From: Bog-756 sp963727075
GTDB taxonomy: Bacteria > Actinomycetota > Acidimicrobiia > Acidimicrobiales > RAAP-2
Direction: 5' to 3'
Length of the DNA stretch: 64,000 nt
NCBI GenBank assembly: GCA_963727075.1
Contig: CAVSET010000001.1
Location: forward strand, 1 to 64,000
The notes beneath the pieces are model-generated. The model saw only the letters and a program-made list of their open reading frames with translations, did not search any database and was not told where the DNA came from. The position numbers were made by a program, and so were the translations under genes. This document shows positions 39,373-50,447 of the stretch, piece after piece (within the stretch, counting starts at the first letter, position 1; each line of letters begins with the position of its first letter).

Positions 39373-39990
39373 ATGCCACGCCGACTGACACCGAAAGGCG
39401 CCAGGCGCCGGCGTGAGCTCATGGACTACGCCGCCCGCACGTTCGCAGCCGACGGGTACCACACCACCTCGGTGGACAGCATCGTGACCGGTCTCGGCGT
39501 GGGCAAGGGCGTCTTCTACTGGTACTTCGGTTCCAAGGACGAGCTGATGAGCGAGGTGCTCTCCGACGCACTCCGATCCATGCGGCTGGCCCAGCGGGAG
39601 GCCATTGCCGACGAGCACGATCCGGCCCGGCGCATCGAGCGAGGGATCCGGGCCACGTTCCACTGGCTGTCGGAGCACCGCCACCTGTTCGCGCTGATGG
39701 AGCTGGCCCGCACGGACGAGCGGTTCGCCCCCATCGTGCGCCAGGGCGACCAGCAGATGGTGGCCGACGCCCTCCCCCATGTCGGCGCGGGCATCACCGC
39801 CGGGCTGCTTCGGGGTGAGGACCCGGTCGTCCTGGCCACCGCCATCAGCGGGGTCACCGGGCACCTGGCCCGGGTGCTCGTCCTCGAGCAGGGGGCCGAC
39901 GCCGACCGGGTGGCCGACGCCGTCATCGCCTTCTGCCGGCGGGGCTACGTCGCCACCGACCTGTCGTCGCTCGCCCGGAGGATCGCATGA
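39373..39990 (+). CDS. TetR-family transcriptional regulator
   Basis: 205 residues. HTH region RRRRELMDYAARTFAADGYH, TSVDSIVTGLGVGKGVFYWYF and GSKDELMSEVL is a textbook TetR N-terminus. The helical C-terminus should bind a ligand. Stop overlaps the ATG of the SMP-30 gene (GCATGACC), so it is probably co-transcribed and may autoregulate this group. Frame intact. Confidence 0.88.
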   Translation: MPRRLTPKGARRRRELMDYAARTFAADGYHTTSVDSIVTGLGVGKGVFYWYFGSKDELMSEVLSDALRSMRLAQREAIADEHDPARRIERGIRATFHWLSEHRHLFALMELARTDERFAPIVRQGDQQMVADALPHVGAGITAGLLRGEDPVVLATAISGVTGHLARVLVLEQGADADRVADAVIAFCRRGYVATDLSSLARRIA

Positions 39991-40886
39991 CCGACGAGAC
40001 CGGTGTGGAGAGCCGCCCGTTCATGGACGGGCTCTTCTTCGGGGAGTGCCCGCGCTGGCACGACGGGCGGCTCTGGTACGTGGACTTCTACTCCAGCACG
40101 GTGTGCTCCGCCGACGAGGCGGCTGACAGCCGCGTCGAGGTCGAGGTCCCCGGTGAGCCGGCCGGGCTCGGTTGGCTGCCCGACGGCCGCCTGCTGGTCG
40201 TGGCCCGCAAGCCGCGCACCGTGCTGCGCCTCGAGGCCGACGGGACACTGGCGCTGCACGGCGATCTCAACCCCACCGCCACCTTCTACGGCAACGACAT
40301 GGTGGTCGACGCGGCCGGACGGGCCTACGTCGGCAATTTCGGCTTCGACCTCCACGGCGTGATCGAGGAGAAGGGCGAGCGGGCCCTGATGGAACCCCCC
40401 GGCCCCCCCACCGCCGCCGTGGTCCGGGTCGACCCCGACGGGTCGGCCCAGCGTGGCGGCCGACGGGCTCTCGTTCCCCAACGGGACGGTGATCACCCCC
40501 GACGGCAAGGTGCATGATCATCGCCGAGACCCTGGCCGGCCAGCTCACCGCCTTCGACGTGGACCGACGACGGGGGACTGTCAGGGCGGCGGAGGTGGGC
40601 GTCCCTCCGGTGGGTCACACCGGACGGCATCTGCCTCGACGCCGAGGGCCGGGTCTGGGTGGCCAACGCCATCGCACCCGAGTGCCTGCTCGTGGCCGAG
40701 GGAGGTGAGATCGTGAGCCGGGTTCGGACCACCCAGACCTGCTTCGCCTGCATGCTCGGTGGCGCCGACCGCCGCACCCTCTACATGATGACCGCGCCGA
40801 CCAGCACCGAGTCGGTGGCGAGCACCACCCGGGCCGGCCGCATCGAGCAGGCCCGGGTCGAGGTCGGCGGGGCGGGGTGGCCCTGA
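39987..40886 (+). CDS. SMP-30/gluconolactonase-like protein (three frameshifts)
   Basis: Six-bladed propeller lactonase family, about 298 residues. FFGECPRWHDGRLWYVDFYS (metal Glu in GECPRW), PGEPAGLGWLPDGRLLVVAR, GNDMVVDAAGRAYVGNFGFD (metal Asn/Asp), ADGLSFPNGTVITPDG, AETLAGQLTAFDVD, VWVANAIAPECLLVAEGG. Frames change near 40452, 40515 and 40635, all one extra base. Likely lactone or phosphotriester hydrolase, substrate unknown. Overlaps the TetR stop by 4 bases. Confidence 0.82.
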
Positions 40887-40919
40887 GCCCAGGCTGGCCG
40901 GTTCCCGCCCGCCGAGCCG

Positions 40920-42122
40920 TCAGCGCAGCTTGACCAGCGCCTTGCGCAGGCTGCGCACCCCTTGGCCGATGCGCTGCTCGTTCTCGATGAGCGCGAACCG
41001 CACGTGGTCATCGCCCCCGGGCCCGAACCCGACGCCGGGCGAGGTGGCGACGCTCGCTTCGTTCACCAGGAACTTGGAGAACTCGAGCGATCCCATCTCC
41101 CGGTAGGGCTCGGGGATGGGGGCCCACACGAACATGGTCCCCCGCGGCGGGGTGATCTCCCAGCCGATGCGGTTGAGCCCGTCGCACAGCGCGTCGCGAC
41201 GCGCTTGGTAGCACTCGTTGATCAGCTTCGGGTAGTCGGGGGCTTCGTTCATGGCCACGATGGCCGCGATCTGGATGGGCTGGAAGGTCCCGTAGTCGAG
41301 GTAGCTCTTGAGCTTGGTCAGGGCTTGCACGATGGCGGCGTTCCCGACCAGGAACCCGACCCGCCACCCGGCCATGGAGAAGGACTTGGTCAAGGTGTAG
41401 AGCTCGACGGCCACGTCCTTCGCCCCGGGTACCTGGAGGATCGACGGCGGCGTGTAGCCGTCGAAGGCGATGTCGGCGTAGGCGAAGTCGTGCACCAGCA
41501 CGATCTCGTGCTCGCGGGCGAACTCGACGAGCCGGGCCATCCAGTCGAGGTCCACGCACTCGGTGGTCGGGTTGTGCGGGAAGGACAGCACGACCAGCCG
41601 GGGCTTGGGCCAGGCCGACTCCCACGCCTCCATCAGATTGCCGAAGAACGCCTCGCCCGGGCTCCCGCTGTCGGCCGAGCCGGGGGCGTCGAGCCGGACG
41701 TGGCGCACATCGGCCCCGGCGAACAGCGGGGCGTAGATGTGGATGGGGTAGGAGGGGGCGGGCACCAGGGCGGTGTCGCCCGGCCCGACCAACACCCACA
41801 TGAGATGGGACAGGCCCTCCTTGGCTCCGATGGTCGTGACCACCTCCGAGTCCGGGTCCAGCTCGACCTCGAACTTGCGCAGGTAGAGGTCGCAGACGGC
41901 TCGGCGGATCTTCGGGATGCCGCGGCTGGCCGAGTACCGGTGGTTGCGCGGATTGTGGACGGCTTCGGCCAGCTTCTCCACGGCCACGTCCGGGGAGGGC
42001 AGGTCGGGGTTGCCGAAGCCGAGGTCGATGACGTCCCGGCCCTCGCGCCGGGCCGTGGCCTTCAAGTCGTTGATGGTGCCGAAGACGTAGGGCGGCAGGC
42101 CGTTGATCCGACGGAACTCCAT
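40920..42122 (-). CDS. Class I/II pyridoxal-phosphate aminotransferase (AlaC-like)
   Basis: 400 residues, intact. FRRINGLPPYVFGTINDLK is the hallmark N-terminus of the AlaC/alanine-glutamate type. Also GFGNPDLPSPDVAVEKL, NHRYSASRGIPKIRRAVCDL, VVTTIGAKEGLSHLMWVL, SFPHNPTTECVDL (Asn binding PLP), and the Schiff-base Lys in TLTKSFSMAGWRVGF. Expected to make alanine from pyruvate and glutamate. ATG 42122. Stop lies 30 bases from the convergent SMP-30 stop. Confidence 0.9.
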   Translation of the reverse strand: MEFRRINGLPPYVFGTINDLKATARREGRDVIDLGFGNPDLPSPDVAVEKLAEAVHNPRNHRYSASRGIPKIRRAVCDLYLRKFEVELDPDSEVVTTIGAKEGLSHLMWVLVGPGDTALVPAPSYPIHIYAPLFAGADVRHVRLDAPGSADSGSPGEAFFGNLMEAWESAWPKPRLVVLSFPHNPTTECVDLDWMARLVEFAREHEIVLVHDFAYADIAFDGYTPPSILQVPGAKDVAVELYTLTKSFSMAGWRVGFLVGNAAIVQALTKLKSYLDYGTFQPIQIAAIVAMNEAPDYPKLINECYQARRDALCDGLNRIGWEITPPRGTMFVWAPIPEPYREMGSLEFSKFLVNEASVATSPGVGFGPGGDDHVRFALIENEQRIGQGVRSLRKALVKLR

Positions 42123-42210
42123 GGGCCGAGGTTACTGCGGGACCACCCGCCCACCGGACACCGTCGACGACCCGGGTGGACCGCCCGCCGGCCCGCCCGT
42201 GGACCGCGGG

Positions 42211-42914
42211 TCAGGACCGGTGGCGCACCACGGCGGCGGCCTCGGCGACGACCTCGAGCGACTCGGGCCAGCCGCACACGGCCCACGACGCCCCGGCCCC
42301 GGCCACCTCCTCGAGGCGCCCGGCCACCTCGTCCACCGTCCCGCCGACGGGCCCACCCCAGGTGACCTCCATCCCCACCGCAGTGAGCTCGGCCACCTGG
42401 CTGGGCTCCACCTCCCACAGGTTGGCGGCGGCCCCGACCCGTCGGGCCACCTCCAGCGTCTTGGGGGCCCCGCCCCCGATCCAGACCGGGATCCCCAGCC
42501 CGCCGACGGCCGCGGCCACCGCCGCCATGCGGGCCCGTCGCTGGTCGGCCGGTTCGAACGGGAGGCCGAAGGCCTGGTTCTCGGCCCGGCTCAGATGGTC
42601 ACCGGTGCCCAAGCCGGCGATCAAGCGCCCGCCGCTGATGGCCGACAGGCTGGAGAGCACCGACACCAACACGTCGTCGGGGAGGACGCCGACCCGGGCC
42701 ACCAGCGTGCCGAGCCGGATGGTGGTGGTCACCGCGGCCAGGGCGCCGAGCAGCGGGCCCGAGCGAGAGGGCGGGCCGATCGGGCTGGCCGATCGGCCAG
42801 AGGTGGTCGAAACAGAAGACACCGTCGAGGCCCAGCCGCTCGGCCTGGCGGGCGCGCGGCCAGTGCGCTGTCGGCCTCGTGGCGGAACTGAGGGAGGGTG
42901 ATGCCGACCTTCAT
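42211..42914 (-). CDS. LLM-class, probably F420-dependent, oxidoreductase (two frameshifts)
   Basis: About 233 residues, somewhat short. MKVGITLPQFRHEADSALAA, LDGVFCFDHLWPIGQPDRPA, then LLGALAAVTTTIRLGTLVAR, NGRLIAGLGTGD-type loop (SGGRLIAGLGTGDHLSRAEN), FEPADQRRARMAAV and IPVWIGGGAPKTLEVARRVG. The TIM-barrel flavin/F420 family. Breaks near 42855 and 42755 fit one extra base each. Substrate unknown. Same strand as the aminotransferase, 88 bases away. Confidence 0.8.
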
Positions 42915-42957
42915 GCCGCCGGCGCGGGCGCCGGCGCCGGTCCCGCCGGCCGTCCGG

Positions 42958-43401
42958 TCACGCCGTCGATTCGACCCGAGCCTTGAGCTCGCGCAGGGCG
43001 ATGGACATGATGCGGCTCTGGGCCCGCATCTTGATGAAGCCCGGCAACGGCACCTTCATCTCGACCTCGAGGTGGTAGGTGACCTCGGTCCCGCCGTCAC
43101 CGTTGGGCTCGAAGACGTACCGGCCATCGAGCTTGGAGGTGATGTCGCCCCGCGTCTGCACCCAGGACAGCACCTTGGGCGCCTCGCTGTAGTCGTAGGC
43201 CAGGGTGTAGCTGGTGCTGCGGCCGAACGCCGCCGCCCGGAAGGTGACCAGCTCGGGACGGCCCTCCTCGTCACGCTCGTCGATGGTGACTTCTTTGATG
43301 TCCGCCGCCCATTGGGGGTAGGCACCGATGTCGGAGCTGACCTCGAAGCACCGCGCCGGCGTGGCCGACACCACCATGCGCTCAGTGGCTTGTTCCGCCA
43401 C
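42958..43401 (-). CDS. SRPBCC (START/polyketide cyclase-like) family protein
   Basis: 147 residues, intact. ATERMVVSATPARCFEVSSD, YPQWAADIKEVTIDERDEEG, YTLAYDYSEAPKVLSWVQT and TEVTYHLEVEMKVPLPGFIK are typical of the helix-grip fold that binds hydrophobic ligands. Function not specified. Widely found next to lipid genes in actinobacteria. Confidence 0.85.
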   Translation of the reverse strand: MAEQATERMVVSATPARCFEVSSDIGAYPQWAADIKEVTIDERDEEGRPELVTFRAAAFGRSTSYTLAYDYSEAPKVLSWVQTRGDITSKLDGRYVFEPNGDGGTEVTYHLEVEMKVPLPGFIKMRAQSRIMSIALRELKARVESTA

Positions 43402-43447
43402 GATGTGGCCTCCTCCTCAACTCGGTGGTTCTGGCCGGGCAGAACCT

Positions 43448-44599
43448 TCAGCCTCCCATGTTGGCCAGGGCCGAAGCCAGCCTAGGGGCGAGTCTGTCAT
43501 AGTCGAAGGATGCCTCGACCCGCTGCCGGGACGCGGCGCCCATCTTCGAGTGCAGCTCCGCGATCGTCGAGCAACCGGGCTGATCGCACGGGACCGCGGC
43601 ACCGGCGTCTGTCGGGCGCCGGATGACCAGACCGGTCCGCTCGTGCTCGACCGCCTCGGACGCACCACCGGAGGCCCCGGCCACCTGGGGAATGCCGGCT
43701 GCCGCCGCCTCGAGGAAGACGATCCCGAAACCCTCCTGCTCGAGGCCCAGCCATCGGTTGCGACAGAGCATCACGAACACGTCGGCCGCACCGACCAGGC
43801 GGGGGAGGTCGGCGTCGGCCACCCACCCGAGGAGGCGGACCGGGGCCGAGTGCTCGGCCACCCTCCCGGCCAGGCGGTCCCCGTCGCGGCCCTGACCGGC
43901 GATGGCCACGGTGAGGTCGGGCCAGTCGGACCGCAGGCGCACCGCGGCGTCGATGAGCACGTCCATCCCTTTGCGCGGCACCAGCCGGCTCACGCTCACC
44001 ACCAGCGGACCGTCGGCGGGGAGGCCGAGGTCGGCCCGGGCCGCGGCCCGCTCCCCGGCCGACAGGGGACGGAACCGGTCGAGGTCGACCCCGGGAGGGA
44101 TCTCGACGACCGGCGGCATCGCCGTGCGCGCCGTAGCGCGCGCGCCGCCTCGGCCGCCGGGTAGCCGCCGGCGGAGCACCGCCACCGCGCTCGTTTCGCA
44201 GCACCCGGGCGAGGATCCGGCGGGCGACCGGCAGCCGGCCGGGCATGGCCACTTCGGCACCGTGCAGCACCACCCCGTAGGGCAGGCCGAGCTTGGGTCC
44301 GACCAGACCGAGCGGGAAGGCCGGGTCGATCAGCACCAGGTCGGCCCCGATCCGCTGAGCCGACGCCCGGATGCGACGCACCAGGTGGGGCGTGGGCACG
44401 AGCACCCGTGCTCGGAACCCGCTCGATGCGGATGCCCCGGGACGCCTGCTCGCCATCGAACGCCGCCGCGTCCGGGTGGGAGCGGGCGGTCAGCACGGCG
44501 ATAGGTATCGGGGTCCATGCGCCGCCACAGCTCCCAGAGGTAGGCCTGGATCCCACCGATCTTGGGCGGGAAGTCATTGGTGACCAGCAGGTGGGTCAC
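43448..44599 (-). CDS. PimB-like GDP-mannose-dependent glycosyltransferase (several frameshifts)
   Basis: About 380 residues. VTNDFPPKIGGIQAYLWELW is the glycine loop of PimB/MgtA type GT4 enzymes. Others: IAVLTARSHPDAAAFD, VLVPTPHLVRRIRASA, GVVLHGAEVAMPGRLPVARR, GGYPAAEAARA, EIPPGVDLDRFRPLSAGERA, VVSVSRLVPRKGMDVLIDAA, and E-x7-E in EQEGFGIVFLEAAAAG. Four or five frame breaks (about 44490, 44405, 44210, 44190, 44140), mostly one extra base; the last region is a GC dinucleotide run. Likely transfers mannose to phosphatidylinositol mannoside or a related lipid. GTG 44599 overlaps the QueG stop. Confidence 0.82.
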
Positions 44600-45757
44600 C
44601 CGGCCCGTTCCACGAGATCGTGACGGTCGAGCTCACCGGCCGCCCACCGGGCGTGCTCGACGAGCATCGGGTCGTCGCACACCGAGCCAGTGCCGCAGCG
44701 TCGCCTCGGTCGGCCGCGTCGCGGCCGTCACCGACATTGCCGAGCACGACGAGCGCGTTGCGCCGCAGGTAGCGCGGGTCACGGTCGGGCGATGTACCAG
44801 CGACCGTGGGCGGCCATCAGCTCGTCGTCGGGGGCGGCCAGCAGGGCGAGGAGGTCGACGCCGGGCTGCTCGTCGGGCTCGGGCCCCGATCGGCGCGGTG
44901 CCTGCGATCGGCGAGCCGGTTGACCGGGCAGACCTGCTGGCACTCGTCACAGCCGTACAGCCGGTCTCCGAGGGCTTTCCGGTACTCCTCGGGGAAGGAA
45001 CCGGGCGCCTGCACCAGCCAGGCCAGGCAGCGCCGGGCATCGACCACCCCTGGTTCGGCCAGAGCGCACCGGTCGGGCAGGCGGATGCGCAACGCGTGCA
45101 GCTGCCGCATCCGCTCCCGTGGGGTGGAGGGTCGGAACCGGTGGTCGGCTCGAGAAGGGCGTCGGTGACCACCGCGCCGAGGACGAACCAGGAGCCCCGG
45201 CCGTCGAGGAAGAACAGCGAGTTCTTGCCGTACCAGCCGAGGCCGGCCCGATGGGCCGCGGCCCGGTCGACCAACGCGTTGTCGTCGCACACCACGCGGC
45301 CCGCCAACCCAGGGACCGCACGTGCTCGGCCACGGCGGTCAGCGCCGGCCCGGAGCGAGGCGTAGTGGTCCTGGCGCGCGTAGCGGGCCACCCGGCCCTG
45401 CGGGCCCTCGCCGGACCGGGGGGTCGCACCCGAGCGGTCGGGTCGAGGCAGCTCCGGCTCGGCTTCCTGATGGGCGTAGTCCCAGGCCCCGACGACCAGG
45501 GACCTCGCCCCGGGAAGGATGCGGGCCGGGTCCGTCGAACGCTCGGGGTTGCGGTAGGTGAATTGCATCCCCGCCGCCAGGCCCCGCTGCTTCCGGTCGA
45601 CCAGGGCCCGGCGCGTCTCGGCGAAGACACCGATCCCGGTGACACCGACCGCGGCCAGTCCGGACTGGTGGCCGAGATCGACCAGCGCCGGGGTGAGCGG
45701 GGCGGCAGCCAGCTCCGGTGCGGGTCCTCGAGTGCCGGGGGCCGCGGATGGGGACAC
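44596..45757 (-). CDS. queG: Epoxyqueuosine reductase QueG (several frameshifts)
   Basis: About 380 residues. Reduces epoxyqueuosine to queuosine in tRNA with cobalamin. VDLGHQSGLAAVGVTGIGVF, RKQRGLAAGMQFTYRNPERS, RVVCDDNALVDRAAAHRAGL, GWYGKNSLFFLDGRGSWFV, then two [4Fe-4S] motifs, GSGCGSCTRCASACPTGAL and YGCDECQQVCPVNR, and a HEAT-like tail (RRNALVVLGN, ending RHDLVERAG). Frame breaks near 45350, 45295, 45050 and 44900. Two of these fit a missing base rather than an extra one. GTG start near 45757 is uncertain. Confidence 0.85.
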
Positions 45758-45823
45758 GCTCCATGGTGGCACGACGGGGAGCGCCCGAGTACGAGCGCCT
45801 CAAACCCCCGATCGTGCGGCTCG

Positions 45824-46139
45824 TCAGCCCACCCGCTTCGAATGGCGCACGCCCGGGACCAGGCCGGCCCGCTCGAGCAGGCGGACGGCCCGGGCCTCCA
45901 CGGCGTCCACGACCACGGCGTCCTCGGGTTGGCGACCGACGATGAAGGAGACCACGCAGTCATCGCAGACCGACGTGTGGCGGTGGCTGCAGTCGGCGCA
46001 GTCGATGGTGAGCGAGCCGGTTCCGTCTGGCGTCGGGCCCGGTCGGGTCGACTGGTACCGCCACGGGGACGGCGGGCAGGGTGGCGAAGGGTGGCACGGT
46101 CGGACCTCCTGGGGTTGGCGCGGCGGCCGCGGGTTCCAT
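45824..46139 (-). CDS. Small Cys-rich conserved protein (probably frameshifted)
   Basis: About 104 residues. The core is DCADCSHRHTSVCDDC (C-x2-C-x8-C-x2-C spacing), followed by VVSFIVGRQPEDAVVVDAVE and a helix ARAVRLLERAGLVPGVRH. The four Cys probably bind zinc or an Fe-S cluster. Conserved proteins of this look occur in Acidimicrobiia, but no function is known to me. N-terminus Pro/Ala-rich (MEPAAAAPTPGGPTVPPF) in another frame, joined by one extra base near 46045. Confidence 0.6.
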
Positions 46140-46223
46140 GGCCACAGGATCGCCGCCGGGTGTGACACCGGGGCCTGGCGGGCCGGTGACGACTCCGATG
46201 TCACCGCCGCAGGCCGGCGGCCC

Positions 46224-47143
46224 TCAATAGCCGGCGTCGGGGTCGACCCGCCCGACCAGATCGCGGCCGGCCGCCAGGCGCTCGACGTTCACCCGGATCC
46301 GCTCGGCCAGCAGGGGCAGCACCATCTCGATGGTGTCGGCGGTGTGGGGGGTGACGATGCAGTTGGGCCGGCCCCAGAGGGGATGGCCGTCCGGAAGCGG
46401 TTCGGGGTCGGTCACGTCCAGCGCCGCCCCGGCAATGGACCCGTCGGTGAGGGCGGCGACCAGGGCCCCCGTGTCCACGTGGGCGCCGCGGGCCACGTTG
46501 ACCAACCAGGCTCGCTCGTCCATGAGCGCCAACTCCGGCGCCGAGATGATCCCCCGGGTCTGCGGGGGTCAGGGCCAGGGCGAGGACCACAGCCAGCGAG
46601 CCGGGGAGCACGTCATCGAGGGCGGAGACCCCGACCGTGGCCGAGGCGCCGGGCACCGGGTCGGACCGTCGTCGCACCACCGTCGTCTCCACCCGGAAGG
46701 GAGCGAGCAGTTCGGAGCAGGGCTACGGCGATGCCCCCGCCCCCGAGGATGGTCACCCGCTGCCCGCAGAGGCTGGTCCCGGCGGGTGCACCCCATGATC
46801 TCGCCGCCACCCGCTCGGGAAGGTGGCGGAGGCCGGCCAGCACCAGGGCGAGGGCGTGCTCGGCCACCGGCTCGGCGTAGGAGCCCTTGGCACAGGTCCA
46901 GACGCGCTCGTGATCGAGGACCCCCCGGTCGACCACCCGCTCGACGCCGGCCATGGGCAGCTGCACCCACCCGATGCCCGGGGCCACGGCCAGGGCGTCG
47001 GTGATGCCGGTCGGATCGTGGGCGTCGAGCCAGACCAGGGCGTCGGGATGGTCGGTGACGTCGACGACCGATCCTCCGCCGGCCGCCACGGCGCGGGCGG
47101 CGAACGGGGCCGGCGAAGGGCCGATGGCCACGCGGGGGATCAC
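46224..47143 (-). CDS. D-isomer-specific 2-hydroxyacid dehydrogenase (two frameshifts)
   Basis: About 305 residues. NAD-linked oxidoreductase. GIGWVQLPMAGVERVVDRGV, TCAKGSYAEPVAEHALALVL, Rossmann motif VTILGGGGIAVALLRTA, then VETTVVRRR, ALDDVLPGSLAVVLALALTP, INVARGAHVDTGALVAAL-like segment (LVNVARGAHVDTGALVAALT), ALDVTDPEPLPDGHPLW and the catalytic His in VTPHTADTIEM. Breaks near 46700 and 46560, each one extra base. Substrate unknown. Confidence 0.82.
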
Positions 47144-47229
47144 CGGGCGCAGACTAGCGAGGCCGGCCGGCCCGCACCGGCGACGGCGATTTGATTCAAT
47201 GGGCGCACACCGGGGCCGGAGGGGGACTC

Positions 47230-48770
<1,541 letters not shown>

Positions 48771-48873
48771 TCCCGGACACCCGGCGACGGTGGCCACGGC
48801 CGGTGGCCACAGTAGGTTCGTGCCGGTGGCAGGCGACGTCGCGACCCGGACACACCCCAGACGCGGGGGCCGA

Positions 48874-49569
48874 ATGACCATCCTCGTCCTCGCTCTGGTG
48901 GTCCTCGTCGGCGGGCTCCTCGCCCTCCGGATCGCCCGGCGCTCCGGCCCACCGGTCCAGCCGGCTCGGGTCACGGGCATACCGGCGGCCGTCTCGGCGC
49001 CGCTCGCCAGCCTGATGCGCTTGTCGCCGCTCCCGGCCCAGCCGGCGCCAGACTTCATCCTGACCGACCAGAACGGGAAGGTGCTGTCGCGTTCGGACTT
49101 CGTCGGCCGCGTTCAGGTTGTCGAGTTCATGGACTCGCACTGCACCGACATCTGCCCGATCATCTCCCAGGAGTTCATCGACGCCTATCACGACCTCGGC
49201 TCCAGGGCTTCACACGTCGTCTTCCTGGCCGTGAACGTGAACCCCTTCCACGCCACGGTCGCCGACGTGGCCTCGTTCACCGACGAGCACCAGCTGGGCT
49301 CCATCCCGTCCTGGCACTTCCTCACCGGCCCGGTCAGCGACCTCAAGACCGTCTGGGGCAACTATGGAGTGTCGGTGGACGCACCTTACCCCAACACCGA
49401 CGTCGTCCACTCCTCGTTCGTCTACTTCATCGGCCCGGACGGGCAGGAGCGCTTCCTCGGCTCACCGGCCGACGACCATCGGGCCAACGGCCGGGCCTAC
49501 CTGCCCGGCAACCAGATCGCCGGGTGGGGGCAGGGCATCGCCGCCGTGGCCCGGAGCATGCTCCCTTAG
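48874..49569 (+). CDS. SCO1/SenC-like thioredoxin-fold protein
   Basis: 231 residues from ATG 48874. N-terminal membrane anchor MTILVLALVVLVGGLLALRI, then thioredoxin fold: PDFILTDQNGKVLSRSDFVG, VVEFMDSHCTDICPIISQEF (copper-binding CxxxC) and the third ligand His in VVHSSFVYFIGPDG. Copper delivery for cytochrome oxidase or a thiol redox role. Frame intact. The last four bases overlap the convergent hydrolase gene. Confidence 0.88.
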   Translation: MTILVLALVVLVGGLLALRIARRSGPPVQPARVTGIPAAVSAPLASLMRLSPLPAQPAPDFILTDQNGKVLSRSDFVGRVQVVEFMDSHCTDICPIISQEFIDAYHDLGSRASHVVFLAVNVNPFHATVADVASFTDEHQLGSIPSWHFLTGPVSDLKTVWGNYGVSVDAPYPNTDVVHSSFVYFIGPDGQERFLGSPADDHRANGRAYLPGNQIAGWGQGIAAVARSMLP

Positions 49570-50378
49570 GCGGGGAGGAAATCGAGCAGCAGACCGGTCA
49601 CCCGGTCGGGCGCGTCGATCGGCATCCAGTGCCCCGGGCCTTCGAGCCGCTCGTAGCGCCATGGCCCGGCCACGTGCTCGGAAGAGTCGGTCATCTGATG
49701 CTCGGTGAGGGCGAAGTCCCCCGTGCTCCACACCCCCATGGTGGGTGCCTGGACCGGCGGGAGCTCGAGCGGCGGATCGGTCCAGGCGTGCGGGGGGACG
49801 TTGGCCCGGTACCAGTTGAGACCCGGCGTCAGCGACCCGTTGGCCTCGAGCTCGGCGATCACTGCATCGGCATCGGGATGACGCGACCAGGCGCGAAAGT
49901 TGGCCCACCCGTCGGCGGAGAGCCACCGTTCGGCCACGCCTTCGAATTGGAACAGGAACATGTACCAGGACTTCTCGAGCTGTGTCATGCCGGCGTTGCG
50001 AAAGGCCGACGGGTGGCCGACGGAGAGGACGGCGAGGTGGTCGACCCGGTCCGGCACGAGGGATCCCAGCCCCCAGGCCACGGCCGCACCCCAGTCGTGG
50101 CCCACCACGTGCGCCCGTTCGAGACCGAGCTGGTCGAGAACGGCCAGGACGTCGCCGGCCAGCAACAACAGCGAGTAGTCGTCGACGCCTGGCGGCCGGC
50201 CGGACGCGCCATAGCCGCGCAGGTCGGGCACGACCACCCGGAATCCGGCCGAGGCCAACGGCCCGACCTGGTTGCGCCACAGCCGGCCGGAGTCGGGGAA
50301 GCCGTGCAGGAGGACGACCGGGCGACCGACCCCGGTGACCTCGACGTGGATGTCCACACCCCCGCTGTCAACCTGCAT
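49566..50378 (-). CDS. Alpha/beta hydrolase, epoxide-hydrolase-like
   Basis: 270 residues, intact. Oxyanion region VVLLHGFPDSGRLWRNQV, nucleophile Asp in AHVVGHDWGAAVAWGLGS, cap domain with WYMFLFQFEGVAERWL, third-residue Asp and catalytic His in LEGPGHWMPIDAPDRV. The Asp nucleophile and HGFPD motif point to epoxide hydrolase or haloalkane dehalogenase class. ATG 50378. Confidence 0.87.
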   Translation of the reverse strand: MQVDSGGVDIHVEVTGVGRPVVLLHGFPDSGRLWRNQVGPLASAGFRVVVPDLRGYGASGRPPGVDDYSLLLLAGDVLAVLDQLGLERAHVVGHDWGAAVAWGLGSLVPDRVDHLAVLSVGHPSAFRNAGMTQLEKSWYMFLFQFEGVAERWLSADGWANFRAWSRHPDADAVIAELEANGSLTPGLNWYRANVPPHAWTDPPLELPPVQAPTMGVWSTGDFALTEHQMTDSSEHVAGPWRYERLEGPGHWMPIDAPDRVTGLLLDFLPA

Positions 50379-50447
50379 CGCAGTGCCCTCCCTCGGGTCC
50401 GGTCGCCCGATCGGGCGCCCATGGCCCGGGCCGCACGGTGAGGCCGG

